This document shows, in pieces, positions 1-9,044 of a stretch of DNA of 64,000 nt. Within the stretch, counting starts at the first letter, position 1, and the number at the start of each line of letters is the position of its first letter. A model generated the notes under the pieces. It was not told where the DNA came from. It searched no databases and worked only from the letters and a program-made list of their open reading frames with translations. A program made the translations under genes and the position numbers. Source of the DNA: Nocardioides allogilvus (GTDB taxonomy: Bacteria; Actinomycetota; Actinomycetes; Propionibacteriales; Nocardioidaceae); assembly GCF_003047285.1 (NCBI RefSeq), contig NZ_PZYX01000001.1:186001-250000 (forward strand). Reading direction: 5' to 3'.

Positions 1-2
1 TC

Positions 3-434
3 CGCCGACAGGCGCCCGACCTGGTCGAACGGGTGAGCGTCGTGGAGCCCGGTTCGTCCTTCGACGTGGGGGTGACGGTCGACGTGGTGGGCTTCCAGCA
101 CGCCGTCATCCATCGCGACCTGCCGCGCATCGACAACAGCGGCTACCTCCTGACCGCCGGCGACCGACGCGTCTACCACCCGGGCGACTCGCTCACGCTG
201 CCCGAGGCCGACGTCGACCTGCTGCTCGCGCCCATCAGCGCCCCGTGGCTCAAGGTCAGCGAGGCGATCGACTTCGTGCGGGCCGTCGGGGCGCCGCGCA
301 CCCTCGGCATCCACGACAAGATCTACACCGACGCCGCGCTCGGGATCGTCGACACCCACATGGGCAACCTGCTGCCGGACGGACAGGAGTTCCTGCGCCT
401 GCGCGACGGCGAGGACGTCCCGGGCACGTCCTAG
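3..434 (+). CDS. MBL-fold metal-dependent hydrolase, 3' part only
   Basis: The reading frame is open from the left edge of the window, so the true start lies upstream. About 143 residues are visible. A YHPGDS motif near the middle is the Asp-bearing metal-binding motif of metallo-beta-lactamase-fold proteins, and the following LLAPISAPW and LGIHD segments fit the C-terminal half of UlaG/UPF0173-like MBL hydrolases. The N-terminal HxHxDH metal motif would be outside the window. The substrate cannot be told. The stop codon overlaps that of the convergent isochorismate synthase gene by 3 nt. Confidence 0.75.
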   Translation, partial: RRQAPDLVERVSVVEPGSSFDVGVTVDVVGFQHAVIHRDLPRIDNSGYLLTAGDRRVYHPGDSLTLPEADVDLLLAPISAPWLKVSEAIDFVRAVGAPRTLGIHDKIYTDAALGIVDTHMGNLLPDGQEFLRLRDGEDVPGTS

Positions 435-1681
435 CCGGAGAGGGCGTCGCGCACCGGCACGAACTTCGCCTGCGACTCGGCCAGCTCGGCCTCGGGGTCG
501 GAGCTGCCGACGATGCCGCAGCCCGCGAAGAGGCGCACGGTGTTGCCCTGGACGAGGGCGGAGCGCAGGGCGATCCCCCACTCGCCGTCGCCGTTGGCGT
601 CCATCCAGCCGACGGGGCCGGCGTAGCGGTCGCGCGCCATGCCCTCGATCTCGGCGATCAGCGCGACGGCCGAGGTGGTGGGGGTGCCACCGACGGCCGC
701 GGAGGGGTGCAGCGCCTCGGCCAGCTGCAGCGACGAGACGGTGGCAGCGTCGTGGACCACCCCGGCGACGTCGGTCGCGAGGTGCATGACGTTGGGCAGG
801 TGCAGGACGAACGGCACCTCCGGCACGTTCATCGACGAGCAGTGCGGTTCGAGTGCGTCGGCGACCGACCGGACGGCGTACTCGTGCTCCTCGAGGTCCT
901 TCGACGAGCGCGCGAGGGTGCCCGCCAGCGCCGCGTCGCGCTCGACGTCGCCCGTACGGCGGATGGTGCCCGCCAGCACCCGCGACGTGACGAGGCCGCG
1001 CTCGCGGCGCACGAGCATCTCCGGCGTCGCGCCGAAGATGCCGTCGACGTGGAACGTCCAGCACATGGAGTAGTCGCTGACCAGCTTGCGCAGGGCCCAG
1101 CGCACGTCGAGCGGCTCGTCGCAGGTGGCGACGAGGTCGCGGGCCAGCACGACCTTCTCGAGGTCGCCGGCGTTGATCCGGCCCACGGCGTCGGCGACGA
1201 CCGACATCCAGGCCTCACCGTTGAGGGAGCCGTCGGCGAAGCTGAGCCCGGCGGGTGGGGCGGGGAGCGGAGCAGGCGCCAGGTCGGGGACCGGCACGCC
1301 GACCGTCGTCACCCAGGCCCGGTCCCCGCGCCGACCGACGACGACCTGCGGCACGACCAGCACCGACTCACCCGGGTCGTCGGCGAACCCGAAGGAGCCG
1401 AAGGCGACCAGGCCGGTGCCCGGCTCGTTGACGGAGTCGTGGACCTCGGCGTGGGAGGTGAGCTCGGACCACCACTTGTCGGCGTCGCTGAAGCGAGCGG
1501 TCCCGCGGGTGCGGATGACAGCGGCCACGCCCCAGCCGACCAGGCCCTCGTCGCGGCGCAGCCAGCTGACCGGGCTGTCGGCCGGCACGAGGTCGAGCAG
1601 CTCGCCGACCTCGTCGAGCCCGACGGCAGCCGTGTGCACGACCAACGGGTCGCTGGCAGCGGCGGTCGAGTGCGGCGTCAC
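431..1681 (-). CDS. menF: isochorismate synthase (menaquinone pathway)
   Basis: 416 aa. It converts chorismate to isochorismate, the entry step of menaquinone synthesis. The C-terminal half carries the chorismate-binding signature: a KVVLARDL segment, HPSAAVGGTPT, an EIEGMARDRYAG stretch, and the closing GCGIVGSSDPEAELAES run that holds acidic Mg-binding residues. The frame is open far upstream of the start but that part is low-complexity Ser/Thr/Arg read antisense through the L,D-transpeptidase gene. I place the start at the GTG at 1681, with a TAGGCT box 8 nt upstream and no Shine-Dalgarno sequence. An EntC/DhbC-type siderophore role is possible, but menG and the nuo genes next door favour menaquinone. 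Confidence 0.88.
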   Translation of the reverse strand: MTPHSTAAASDPLVVHTAAVGLDEVGELLDLVPADSPVSWLRRDEGLVGWGVAAVIRTRGTARFSDADKWWSELTSHAEVHDSVNEPGTGLVAFGSFGFADDPGESVLVVPQVVVGRRGDRAWVTTVGVPVPDLAPAPLPAPPAGLSFADGSLNGEAWMSVVADAVGRINAGDLEKVVLARDLVATCDEPLDVRWALRKLVSDYSMCWTFHVDGIFGATPEMLVRRERGLVTSRVLAGTIRRTGDVERDAALAGTLARSSKDLEEHEYAVRSVADALEPHCSSMNVPEVPFVLHLPNVMHLATDVAGVVHDAATVSSLQLAEALHPSAAVGGTPTTSAVALIAEIEGMARDRYAGPVGWMDANGDGEWGIALRSALVQGNTVRLFAGCGIVGSSDPEAELAESQAKFVPVRDALSG

Positions 1682-1689
1682 GAAAGCGG

Positions 1690-1695
1690 AGCCTA
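1690..1695 (-). promoter_or_regulatory. -10 box TAGGCT, likely leaderless start of menF
   Basis: On the minus strand TAGGCT lies 8 nt before the GTG of the isochorismate synthase gene and there is no purine-rich ribosome site between. This spacing puts the transcription start on or next to the start codon. Confidence 0.45.
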
Positions 1696-1715
1696 CGCCG
1701 CAGCTTCGGAGGGCC

Positions 1716-2708
1716 TCACGACCGGTAGACGATGACCTTGTCGCCGAGTCGGACCTGGTCGAAGAGCCAGCGGATGCCGTTGTAGTCACGGACGTTGACG
1801 CAGCCGTGCGAGGCGCCGTTGTAGCCGGTCGCGGCGAAGTCGGGGGAGTAGTGCACGGCCTGGCCGCCGGAGAAGAACATCGCGAACGGCATCGAGGTGT
1901 CGTAGAGCGACGAGACGTGGTCGCGCGACTTCTTGAAGACCGCGAAGGCGCCCTCGCGGGTCGGCAGCTCGTCGGAGCCGAAGCGGACGTCGTAGCGCGA
2001 CTGCACGACACCGTTGACCACCCAGCGCAGCGAGCGGGAGGTCTTGTCCACGCACATGGCCCGGCCTGTCATGCACCTCGAGTCGAGCTTCGGCCCCGTG
2101 GGCACGATGTTGAACAGCTCGGCCTTGGTGGGCTTGCGGGTCATCTGCGCGAGGCGGTCGAGGGTGCGCCGGTCGACCTCGCCGGTGACGGGGATCCTGC
2201 GCTTGGTCTGGAAGCCGGAGACCGCATCGACCGTCCGCTGGTCGAAGGCGCCGGTGACGTCGCCGCTCCACCAGTTGATCTGCTCGAGTCGGGCCTGCAG
2301 CCGACGCACCGGCAAACCCTGGTCGCCGGCCTTCAGGATCGCCGGGCCGGGCGTGTAGATGTTGTGCAGCGCCTCGTGGGTCGGATCGCTCGTCTTCGCG
2401 CGCAGCTTGGCCCACAAGACCGCGTCGACGACGCCGGTCGTGGCGCGCTTGCGACGGGCCTGGAAGGTGCGCACGCCGTCGCGGGTCTGGGCATCGAAGC
2501 GCCGGGTGATGACCTCGGAGTGCAGGCCGAGCTGGTGCAGCCGGCTCTGGAGCTCGCGCACCCGCCAGCCCGTGTCGCCGAACTTCAGCCGGGTGAACGA
2601 GCTGCGTTCGGCGGCCGACACCTCCGACTGGGCCGGTCCTGCCACCGAGACCATGCCCAGCGCCAGCACCAGTGCGATCAGCAGCGAGAAGAAGCGAGTC
2701 GTTCGCAT
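1716..2708 (-). CDS. secreted L,D-transpeptidase with two peptidoglycan-binding domains
   Basis: 330 aa. An N-terminal signal peptide (MRTTRFFSLLIALVLALG, cleavage near residues 27-34) is followed by two PG_binding_1 domains (about residues 40-100 and 120-180, each with the GDxGxxVRxLQxRL-type helix) and a C-terminal YkuD catalytic domain with the SHGCVN motif; the catalytic Cys is residue 303. YkuD enzymes make 3-3 peptidoglycan cross-links or attach proteins to the wall. The start is the ATG at 2708, preceded by CGGAG at good spacing; the frame runs open to about 3467 but that upstream part is antisense to menG. It lies 34 nt upstream of menF on the same strand, though menF seems to have its own promoter. 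Confidence 0.9.
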   Translation of the reverse strand: MRTTRFFSLLIALVLALGMVSVAGPAQSEVSAAERSSFTRLKFGDTGWRVRELQSRLHQLGLHSEVITRRFDAQTRDGVRTFQARRKRATTGVVDAVLWAKLRAKTSDPTHEALHNIYTPGPAILKAGDQGLPVRRLQARLEQINWWSGDVTGAFDQRTVDAVSGFQTKRRIPVTGEVDRRTLDRLAQMTRKPTKAELFNIVPTGPKLDSRCMTGRAMCVDKTSRSLRWVVNGVVQSRYDVRFGSDELPTREGAFAVFKKSRDHVSSLYDTSMPFAMFFSGGQAVHYSPDFAATGYNGASHGCVNVRDYNGIRWLFDQVRLGDKVIVYRS

Positions 2709-2779
2709 ATGAGTCTCCGAGGTAGGCAGTGGCGTCAATCGTAAGGACGCCCACCGACATCGCGAAGTTGCGTCCCGAC

Positions 2780-2785
2780 TACCCT
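2780..2785 (+). promoter_or_regulatory. -10 box TACCCT, likely leaderless start of menG
   Basis: TACCCT ends 7 nt before the GTG start of the methyltransferase gene and no ribosome-binding sequence is present in between, as expected for a leaderless mRNA. Confidence 0.4.
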
Positions 2786-2792
2786 CGCCTGC

Positions 2793-3482
2793 GTGGCCCG
2801 CGCGGAACTCGACAAGCAACCGACCGACGTCCGACGCATGTTCGACGCGGTCGCCAAGCGCTATGACGTCACCAACGACGTGCTGTCCCTCGGTCAGGAC
2901 CGTCGTTGGCGCCGCGACGTGATCGACGCGGTCGACCCGTCGTACGGCGACAAGGTGCTCGACCTCGCTGCCGGCACCGGCACCTCGAGCCAGCCGTTCG
3001 CGGACCGTGGCGCGATGGTCGTGCCGTGCGACTTCTCGCTCGGCATGCTGCAGGTGGGCAAGAAGGCGCGCCCGGCGCTGCCGTTCACCGCCGGCGACGG
3101 CACGAAGCTGCCCTTCGCCGACGACACCTTCGACGCCGTGACGATCTCCTTCGGCCTGCGCAACATCGTCGACCCCGAGCAGGGGCTGCGCGAGATGCGC
3201 CGCGTCACCCGCCCCGGTGGCCGCCTCGTCGTGTGCGAGTTCAGCCACCCGACGTGGGCGCCGTTCCGCACCGTCTACATGGAATACCTGATGAAGGCGC
3301 TGCCCGCGATCTCGCGCACCGTCTCGTCGTCCCCGGACGCCTACGTCTACCTCGCCGAGTCCATCCGCGCCTGGCCCGACCAGCGTGGCCTCGCCGACCT
3401 GATCGCGACCGCCGGGTGGACCGCGCCCCAGTGGCGCAACCTCTCGGGCGGCGTCGTCGCGCTGCACCGCGCCACTGCCTGA
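2793..3482 (+). CDS. menG: demethylmenaquinone methyltransferase
   Basis: 229 aa, the usual length of UbiE/MenG enzymes. It methylates demethylmenaquinone with S-adenosylmethionine, the last step of menaquinone synthesis. The N-terminus has the family [13 protein letters not shown] and WRRDV segments, then the SAM-binding LDLAAGTGT loop, the [14 protein letters not shown] acidic segment, and [16 protein letters not shown], typical of this family. The GTG start at 2793 fits the family N-terminus. It is divergent from the L,D-transpeptidase gene and sits upstream of the nuo operon, whose product uses the menaquinone. The product is not in doubt; only the quinone type is inferred from the organism. 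Confidence 0.93.
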   Translation: MARAELDKQPTDVRRMFDAVAKRYDVTNDVLSLGQDRRWRRDVIDAVDPSYGDKVLDLAAGTGTSSQPFADRGAMVVPCDFSLGMLQVGKKARPALPFTAGDGTKLPFADDTFDAVTISFGLRNIVDPEQGLREMRRVTRPGGRLVVCEFSHPTWAPFRTVYMEYLMKALPAISRTVSSSPDAYVYLAESIRAWPDQRGLADLIATAGWTAPQWRNLSGGVVALHRATA

Positions 3483-3507
3483 GCCGCCCCCGCCGTACGA
3501 CCGGATC

Positions 3508-3533
3508 GTCGGACCTCCTGCGGGACGTCCGAC
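3508..3533. terminator. hairpin after menG (first of two)
   Basis: GTCGGAC at 3508-3514 is complementary to GTCCGAC at 3527-3533, giving a 7-bp stem with a 12-nt loop, 25 nt after the menG stop. It has no T-run, as is common in high-GC actinobacteria. Confidence 0.4.
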
Positions 3534-3559
3534 GTCGTGGCTGCCCCGGCGACCGGGTC

Positions 3560-3585
3560 GTCGGACGTCCCGATCGACGTCCGAC
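3560..3585. terminator. hairpin after menG (second, perfect 10-bp stem)
   Basis: GTCGGACGTC at 3560-3569 pairs perfectly with GACGTCCGAC at 3576-3585 around a 6-nt loop. It shares its stem sequence with the weaker hairpin at 3508-3533, so alternative pairings between the two are possible. Most likely it insulates menG from nuo. Confidence 0.5.
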
Positions 3586-3673
3586 GGAGCGGTTGTCGTA
3601 CGGCGAATTAGCCAAGCCGACAGTGCCCAAAATCGGTCTCCGCGGGACCGTCCGGAGCACCCCCACCCCCGAC
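3586..3673. other. intergenic region before nuoA without recognisable gene
   Basis: The gap from menG (3482) to nuoA (3786) is 303 nt. It holds the two hairpins, then this stretch with no coding frame or motif I can name, then the nuo promoter and the Rex-like operator. Confidence 0.5.
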
Positions 3674-3702
3674 GTGACGCACGCCATGTCGGCCCCTAGA
3701 CT
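3674..3702 (+). promoter_or_regulatory. putative promoter of the nuo operon
   Basis: GTGACG at 3674-3679 (-35-like) and TAGACT at 3697-3702 (-10-like) are separated by 17 nt. Transcription would begin around 3709, just before the Rex-like operator, leaving a leader of about 75 nt before nuoA, whose ribosome site is AAGGA near 3775. Confidence 0.5.
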
Positions 3703-3716
3703 GTGGTGCGCGCCAC

Positions 3717-3734
3717 TAGTGAAGTAGTTCACAA
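3717..3734. promoter_or_regulatory. Rex-like operator upstream of nuoA
   Basis: TAGTGAA-GTAG-TTCACAA is an 18-bp near-perfect inverted repeat. It differs from the Rex (NADH/NAD+ sensing repressor) operator TTGTGAA-N4-TTCACAA at one position of the left arm. It lies about 8 to 25 nt after the predicted transcription start, a position suited to repression. Rex control of nuo is known in Streptomyces. Confidence 0.65.
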
Positions 3735-3785
3735 GGTCACACGTGGGGTGCCGAGTCGTCGGCGACGAGAGGGAAGGAACTCAGG

Positions 3786-4145
3786 ATGGAGCTCTACACG
3801 CCAGTGCTGGCGCTGGCTCTCCTGGCGGCCGGATTCGCGGTGATGTCCGTGGTCATGAGCACCGCCGTGGGACCCAAGCGCTACAACCGGGCCAAGCTCG
3901 ATTCCTACGAGTGCGGCATCGAGCCGACCCCGCAGCCGATCGGCGGCGGCCGCGTGCCGGTGAAGTACTACATCACCGCGATGATGTTCATCATCTTCGA
4001 CATCGAGATCATCTTCCTCTACCCGTGGGCCGTGCACTTCGACGCGATGAAGTTCTTCGGCCTCGTCGAGATGGTCATCTTCATCGCCACTGTCTTCGTC
4101 GCCTACGCCTACGTGTGGCGTCGCGGCGGACTGGATTGGGACTGA
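3786..4145 (+). CDS. nuoA: NADH-quinone oxidoreductase subunit A
   Basis: 119 aa, normal length for this small membrane subunit. It has three hydrophobic segments (about residues 5-27, 62-82 and 90-112) and the conserved SYECGIEP loop between the first two, which carries the Cys that responds to the active/deactive state in complex I. It is the first gene of the nuo operon, preceded by AAGGA. Unlike every other junction in the operon, a 124-nt gap follows before nuoB. Confidence 0.95.
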   Translation: MELYTPVLALALLAAGFAVMSVVMSTAVGPKRYNRAKLDSYECGIEPTPQPIGGGRVPVKYYITAMMFIIFDIEIIFLYPWAVHFDAMKFFGLVEMVIFIATVFVAYAYVWRRGGLDWD

Positions 4146-4153
4146 GGATCACG

Positions 4154-4270
4154 ATGCACGCACCCTGCCCGCGTTGTCGTCGGTCGACGACCGCTCCGCT
4201 GAAGGTCGCCTTCCCTCCTCCGCCTTGGCATGGCACGCGCCTCGCGACCCTCAGAGAGGTAACTGAGTAA
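4154..4270 (+). CDS. possible 38-aa CxxC microprotein between nuoA and nuoB
   Basis: A short frame from ATG 4154 to TAA 4268-4270, with GAGG 6 nt before the ATG and a stop that overlaps the nuoB ATG by one base (TAATG). The peptide starts [10 protein letters not shown] and contains a PPPPWHG segment. CPRC resembles half of a zinc ribbon. The frame fills the only large gap in an operon whose other genes mostly overlap or nearly touch, and the overlap would couple its translation to that of nuoB. It may equally be a non-coding spacer; the product is not a family I know. Confidence 0.3.
   Translation: MHAPCPRCRRSTTAPLKVAFPPPPWHGTRLATLREVTE
4176..4191 (+). other. short hairpin in the nuoA-nuoB spacer
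   Basis: GTCGTC (4176-4181) and GACGAC (4186-4191) form a perfect 6-bp stem with a GGTC loop inside the spacer. It may modulate readthrough or be part of the microprotein frame. Confidence 0.3.
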
Positions 4271-4824
4271 TGGGTATCGAAGAAAAGCTTCCGTCCGGTG
4301 TGCTGCTGACCACCGTCGAGGGCGTCGCCGGCTACATGCGCAAGGCCTCCTTCTGGCCGGCCACGTTCGGCCTGGCCTGCTGCGCGATCGAGATGATGAC
4401 GACGGGCGGTCCGAAGTACGACCTCGCCCGCTTCGGCATGGAGGTCTTCCGCGCCAGCCCGCGCCAGGCCGACCTGATGATCGTCGCCGGCCGCGTGAGC
4501 AACAAGATGGCTCCGGTCCTGCGCCAGATCTACGACCAGATGGCCGAGCCGAAGTACGTCCTCGCGATGGGCGTCTGCGCGAGCAGCGGCGGCATGTTCA
4601 ACAACTACGCCATCGTCCAGGGCGTCGACCACATTGTCCCCGTCGACATGTACCTCCCCGGCTGCCCGCCCCGCCCCGAGATGCTGATCGACGCGATCCT
4701 CAAGCTGCACGACCAGGTCCAGGCGACCAAGCTCGGCGTCAACCGGCTGGCCGAGATCGAGCTGCAGGAGTCCAACGCCCTCAAGGCGCTGCCGACCTCC
4801 CAGATGCGGGGGCTGCTGCGATGA
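4270..4824 (+). CDS. nuoB: NADH-quinone oxidoreductase subunit B
   Basis: 184 aa. It carries the N2 [4Fe-4S] cluster, the last electron carrier before quinone. The ligands are visible: the adjacent pair Cys37-Cys38 in GLACCAIEM, Cys103 in MGVCASSGG and Cys132 in [15 protein letters not shown] about 10 nt upstream serves as ribosome site. The stop overlaps the nuoC start by 4 nt. Confidence 0.96.
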   Translation: MGIEEKLPSGVLLTTVEGVAGYMRKASFWPATFGLACCAIEMMTTGGPKYDLARFGMEVFRASPRQADLMIVAGRVSNKMAPVLRQIYDQMAEPKYVLAMGVCASSGGMFNNYAIVQGVDHIVPVDMYLPGCPPRPEMLIDAILKLHDQVQATKLGVNRLAEIELQESNALKALPTSQMRGLLR

Positions 4825-5546
4825 CGGACAACACTCCGACCCACAACACCCAGGACCCGTCGACCGACCTGGTCGCTGGCGACCAGGAGGTCAAGCGCGC
4901 GGTCGGTTCACGCCGCGGCATGTTCGGTGTCCAGGGCACCGGCGACACGTCCGGCTACGGCGGACTGGTCACCCCGACGGTCTACCCCGGTGACAGCCAG
5001 CGCCCCTTCGGTGGCTGGTTCGACGAGGTCGTCGACGCCCTCGAGGCGCGGCTGCGGTCCACCGAGCTCGACACCGCGGTCGAGCGCATCGTCGTGCACC
5101 GCGGTGAGATCACCTTCCACGTGCGCCGTGAGGACCTTCCCTTCGTCGCCCAGATGCTGCGCGACGACGAGGCGCTCCGCTTCGAGTTCTGCTCGGGCGT
5201 CAGCGGCGTTCACTACCCCGACGACACCGGGCGCGAGCTGCACGCCGTCTACCACCTGCTCTCCATGACCCACAACCGACGGATCCGGCTCGAGGTCACC
5301 TGCCCCGACGCCGACCCGCACATCCCCAGCCTGGTCAGCATCTACCCGACCAGCGACTGGCACGAGCGCGAGACCTGGGACATGTTCGGCATCCAGTTCG
5401 ACGGCCACCCGGCCATGGCCCGGATCCTGATGCCCGACGACTGGCCCGGTCACCCGCAGCGCAAGGACTACCCCTTGGGCGGCATTCCCGTGGAGTACAA
5501 GGGCGGCTCGATCCCGCCCCCCGACCAGCGGAGGTCGTACAACTAA
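4821..5546 (+). CDS. nuoC: NADH-quinone oxidoreductase subunit C
   Basis: 241 aa, the 30-kDa-type subunit of the connecting module. It ends with the family signature [20 protein letters not shown], then [21 protein letters not shown]. The first 60 residues are a polar extension common in actinobacterial homologues. NuoC is a separate protein here, not fused to NuoD as in Escherichia coli. The gene overlaps nuoB by 4 nt and nuoD by 1 nt. Confidence 0.95.
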   Translation: MTDNTPTHNTQDPSTDLVAGDQEVKRAVGSRRGMFGVQGTGDTSGYGGLVTPTVYPGDSQRPFGGWFDEVVDALEARLRSTELDTAVERIVVHRGEITFHVRREDLPFVAQMLRDDEALRFEFCSGVSGVHYPDDTGRELHAVYHLLSMTHNRRIRLEVTCPDADPHIPSLVSIYPTSDWHERETWDMFGIQFDGHPAMARILMPDDWPGHPQRKDYPLGGIPVEYKGGSIPPPDQRRSYN

Positions 5547-6880
5547 TGACTCAGGACATGTACGCCGACCCCAGCGAGACCAGCCAGGGCAAGGTCTTCA
5601 CGGTCACCGGCCAGGACTGGGACTCCATCAGCCAAGGCCTCGGCGACGCCGCCGACGAGCGGGTCGTGGTCAACATGGGTCCCCAGCACCCCTCGACCCA
5701 CGGGGTGCTGCGCCTCATCCTCGAGCTGGAGGGGGAGACGGTCACCGAGGCCCGCTGCGGCATCGGCTATCTCCACACCGGCATCGAGAAGAACATGGAA
5801 TACCGCACCTGGGTCCAGGGCGTCACGTTCTGCACCCGGATGGACTACCTCTCGCCCTTCTTCAACGAGGCGACCTACTCCCTCGGCGTGGAGCGCCTCC
5901 TCGACATCGAGGACGACATCCCGGAGAAGGCGCAGGTCATGCGCGTCCTCCTCATGGAGCTCAACCGCATCTCCTCCCACCTCGTCGCGATCGCGACCGG
6001 CGGCATGGAGATCGGCGCGTTGACCGTGATGACGATCGGCTTCCGCGAGCGCGAGCTGGTGCTCGACCTGTTCGAGCTGATCACCGGCCTGCGGATGAAC
6101 CACGCCTTCATCCGTCCCGGCGGCGTCGCTCAGGACCTGCCGCCCGGCGCCCTCGACGAGATCCGCGACTTCATCGCGCTGATGCGCAAGCGGCTGCCCG
6201 AGTACGCCGCCCTGTGCAACGCCAACCCGATCTTCAAGGCCCGCCTCGAGGACGTCGGCCACCTCGACCTCGCCGGCTGCCTGGCGCTGGGCCTGTCCGG
6301 TCCCCCGCTGCGCGCGACCGGCTACGCCTGGGACCTGCGCAAGACCGAGCCCTACTGCGGCTACGAGGACTACGACTTCGAGGTCCAGACCTGGGACACG
6401 GCCGACGCCTACGGCCGCTTCCGTGTCCGGCTCAACGAGATGAGCGAGTCGCTCAAGATCGTCGAGCAGGCCGCCGACCGCCTCGCCGCCCTCGAGGGCG
6501 CACCGGTCATGGTCGCGGACAAGAAGATCGCCTGGCCCAGCCAGCTGTCGATCGGCAGCGACGGCATGGGCAACAGCGCCGACCACATCAAGCACATCAT
6601 GGGCGAGTCCATGGAAGCGCTGATCCACCACTTCAAGCTCGTCACCGAGGGCTTCCGCGTGCCGCCCGGCCAGGCCTACGTCCCGGTCGAGTCGCCCCGC
6701 GGCGAGCTCGGCGCGCACGTCGTCTCCGACGGCGGGACCCGCCCCTTCCGGGCACACTTCCGTGACCCGTCCTTCACCAACCTCCAGGCCACCAGCGTGA
6801 TGAGCGAGGGCGGCATGATCGCCGACGTCATCGTCGCCATCGCCTCGATCGACCCCGTGATGGGAGGTGTCGACCGATGA
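5546..6880 (+). CDS. nuoD: NADH-quinone oxidoreductase subunit D
   Basis: 444 aa, the 49-kDa-type subunit that forms the quinone pocket with NuoB. Motifs seen: [12 protein letters not shown] (quinone-site His), [24 protein letters not shown] and the C-terminal DPVMGGVDR. The first 36 residues are a family-variable extension. Start ATG overlaps the nuoC stop (TAATG); the stop overlaps nuoE by 4 nt. Confidence 0.96.
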   Translation: MTQDMYADPSETSQGKVFTVTGQDWDSISQGLGDAADERVVVNMGPQHPSTHGVLRLILELEGETVTEARCGIGYLHTGIEKNMEYRTWVQGVTFCTRMDYLSPFFNEATYSLGVERLLDIEDDIPEKAQVMRVLLMELNRISSHLVAIATGGMEIGALTVMTIGFRERELVLDLFELITGLRMNHAFIRPGGVAQDLPPGALDEIRDFIALMRKRLPEYAALCNANPIFKARLEDVGHLDLAGCLALGLSGPPLRATGYAWDLRKTEPYCGYEDYDFEVQTWDTADAYGRFRVRLNEMSESLKIVEQAADRLAALEGAPVMVADKKIAWPSQLSIGSDGMGNSADHIKHIMGESMEALIHHFKLVTEGFRVPPGQAYVPVESPRGELGAHVVSDGGTRPFRAHFRDPSFTNLQATSVMSEGGMIADVIVAIASIDPVMGGVDR

Positions 6881-7719
6881 CCCAGCCTTCCGAGGTCCCC
6901 GCTGTCGACCCCGGCATGACCGTCAGCACCGCCGCCTACTCCGCGCCGGCGCCTGACCGGTTCGACGACGACCGGACACCGCTGACGCCGGAGACGTACG
7001 CCGAGCTGCGAGCCATCGCCGCCCGCTACCCCGAGGCACGCTCGGGCCTGCTCCCGATGCTGCACCTCGTCCAGTCGGTCGAGGGCCGGGTGACCCCCGA
7101 GGGCATCGAGGCCTGCGCCGAGGTGCTCGGCATCTCGGCCGCCGAGGTCAGCGGTGTCGCGACGTTCTACACGATGTACAAGCGCAAGCCCGTCGGTGAC
7201 TACCTCGTCGGTGTCTGCACCAACACGCTGTGCGCGGTCATGGGCGGCGACCTGATCTTCGAGCGGCTCAAGGACCACCTCGACGTCGGCAACGACGAGA
7301 CGAGCGAGGACGGCAAGATCACCCTCGAGCACATCGAGTGCAACGCCGCCTGCGACTACGCCCCCGTGATGATGGTCAACTGGGAGTTCATGGACAACCA
7401 GACGCCCGACTCGGCCGTCCAGGTCGTCGACGACCTCCGCGCCGGCAAGGACGTCCAGTCCACGCGCGGCCCCCGGCTCTGCACCTGGAAGCAGGCCGAG
7501 CGGGTGCTCGCCGGCTTCCCCGACGACCTCGCCGACGAGGGCCCGGCCGCTGGCCCGGCCTCCCTGGTCGGGCTCGCGATCGCCCGGGACCGGGGCTGGA
7601 CCGCACCGTCGGCCGATGCCGCGGGCACGACCGCCGCCACCGGCACCAAGACCGACGCCGTCGAGCAGGCCGACACCTCGCGCGCGGAGTCCGAGACGAA
7701 GGCCGAGGAAGGCAAGTGA
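6877..7719 (+). CDS. nuoE: NADH-quinone oxidoreductase subunit E
   Basis: 280 aa, 24-kDa-type subunit with the N1a [2Fe-2S] cluster. The ligands are Cys114 and Cys119 (VCTNTLCAV) and Cys155 and Cys159 ([10 protein letters not shown]). The conserved core ends near residue 215. It is followed by an Ala/Asp/Thr/Glu-rich tail of about 65 residues, longer than in the E. coli protein (166 aa), probably disordered. Overlaps nuoD and nuoF by 4 nt each. Confidence 0.95.
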   Translation: MTQPSEVPAVDPGMTVSTAAYSAPAPDRFDDDRTPLTPETYAELRAIAARYPEARSGLLPMLHLVQSVEGRVTPEGIEACAEVLGISAAEVSGVATFYTMYKRKPVGDYLVGVCTNTLCAVMGGDLIFERLKDHLDVGNDETSEDGKITLEHIECNAACDYAPVMMVNWEFMDNQTPDSAVQVVDDLRAGKDVQSTRGPRLCTWKQAERVLAGFPDDLADEGPAAGPASLVGLAIARDRGWTAPSADAAGTTAATGTKTDAVEQADTSRAESETKAEEGK

Positions 7720-9044
7720 GCACCGACATGTTGACCCCGGTCCTCACGGACAACTGGGACCAGGAGCGGGCCTGGACGCTGGCCTCCTACGAGGCCCGTG
7801 GCGGTTACGCCGCCATGCAGAAGGCGCTCACCATGCCGCCCGACGACATCATCACCGCGGTCAAGGACTCCGGTCTGCGCGGTCGCGGTGGCGCCGGATT
7901 CCCCACCGGCATGAAGTGGGGCTTCATCCCGCAGGACCCTGGGACACCAGCCGGCAGCAAGCCGAAGTACCTCGTCGTCAACGCCGACGAGTCGGAGCCG
8001 GGCACCTGCAAGGACATCCCGCTGATGATGGCCAGCCCGCACACCCTGCTCGAGGGCGTCATCATCAGCTCCTTCGCGATCCGTGCCAACCACGCCTTCA
8101 TCTACGTCCGTGGTGAGGTCCTCCACGTCATCCGCCGGCTCCAGCGCGCCGTGCAGGAGGCCTACCTCGCCGGTCACCTCGGCAAGAACATCAACGGCTC
8201 GGGCTACGACCTCGACGTCGTCGTGCACGCCGGTGCCGGTGCCTACATCTGTGGCGAGGAGACCGCGCTGCTCGAGGGCCTGGAGGGTCGTCGCGGCCAG
8301 CCGCGCCTGCGTCCGCCGTTCCCCGCGGTGGCCGGCCTCTACGCCAGCCCGACCGTCATCAACAACGTCGAGTCCATCGCCTCCGTGCCGAGCATCATCG
8401 CCAACGGTGCCGACTGGTTCGCTTCGATGGGCACCGAGAAGTCGAAGGGCTACGGCATCTTCAGCCTGTCGGGCCACGTCACCAACCCCGGCCAGTACGA
8501 AGCTCCGCTCGGCATCACCCTGCGCCAGCTGATCGACCTGGCCGGTGGCATGCGCGAGGGACACGAGCTCAAGTTCTGGACCCCCGGTGGCTCGAGCACG
8601 CCCCTGCTGACGCCGGAGCACCTCGACGTACCCCTCGACTTCGAAGGCGTCGGTGCAGCCGGGTCGATGCTCGGCACGCGTGCCCTGCAGCTCTTCGACG
8701 AGACCACCTGCGTCCTGCGTGCAGTGCTGCGCTGGACCGAGTTCTACAAGCACGAGTCCTGCGGCAAGTGCACCCCGTGCCGTGAGGGCACGTGGTGGCT
8801 GGTGCAGACGTTGGCCCGCCTGGAGAAGGGGCAGGGCAGCGAGGACGACCTCGACCTGCTCCTCGACCAGTGCGACAACATCCTGGGCCGTTCCTTCTGC
8901 GCCCTCGGCGACGGTGCGACCAGCCCGATCTCGAGCTCGATCAAGTACTTCCGCGAGGAGTACCTCGCCCACCTGAGCCACGGCGGCTGCCCGTTCGACC
9001 CGAACGCCTCGACCACCTTCGCCACCACCGGAGCAACGGCATGA
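7716..9044 (+). CDS. nuoF: NADH-quinone oxidoreductase subunit F (NADH and FMN binding)
   Basis: 442 aa. It accepts hydride from NADH through FMN and passes electrons to the N3 [4Fe-4S] cluster. Visible are the Gly-rich [17 protein letters not shown] loop, the [12 protein letters not shown] segment, [15 protein letters not shown], and the cluster ligands Cys349, Cys352 and Cys355 ([12 protein letters not shown]) with Cys395 (SFCALGDG). The GTG at 7716 overlaps the nuoE stop by 4 nt, which fits the pattern of this operon; the open frame upstream of it is a shadow of nuoE. Confidence 0.96.
   Translation: MSTDMLTPVLTDNWDQERAWTLASYEARGGYAAMQKALTMPPDDIITAVKDSGLRGRGGAGFPTGMKWGFIPQDPGTPAGSKPKYLVVNADESEPGTCKDIPLMMASPHTLLEGVIISSFAIRANHAFIYVRGEVLHVIRRLQRAVQEAYLAGHLGKNINGSGYDLDVVVHAGAGAYICGEETALLEGLEGRRGQPRLRPPFPAVAGLYASPTVINNVESIASVPSIIANGADWFASMGTEKSKGYGIFSLSGHVTNPGQYEAPLGITLRQLIDLAGGMREGHELKFWTPGGSSTPLLTPEHLDVPLDFEGVGAAGSMLGTRALQLFDETTCVLRAVLRWTEFYKHESCGKCTPCREGTWWLVQTLARLEKGQGSEDDLDLLLDQCDNILGRSFCALGDGATSPISSSIKYFREEYLAHLSHGGCPFDPNASTTFATTGATA

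Noticed and set aside
245..1735. Long open frames antisense or out of frame to the real genes across the window
   Set aside because: They are rich in Arg, Ala, Gly and Pro with no motif, mirror the GC-rich third codon position of true genes, and clash with genes supported by family motifs.
1716..3467. A 583-aa form of the L,D-transpeptidase extending over menG
   Set aside because: The extra 253 residues are antisense to menG; the signal peptide and ribosome site at 2708 fix the true start.
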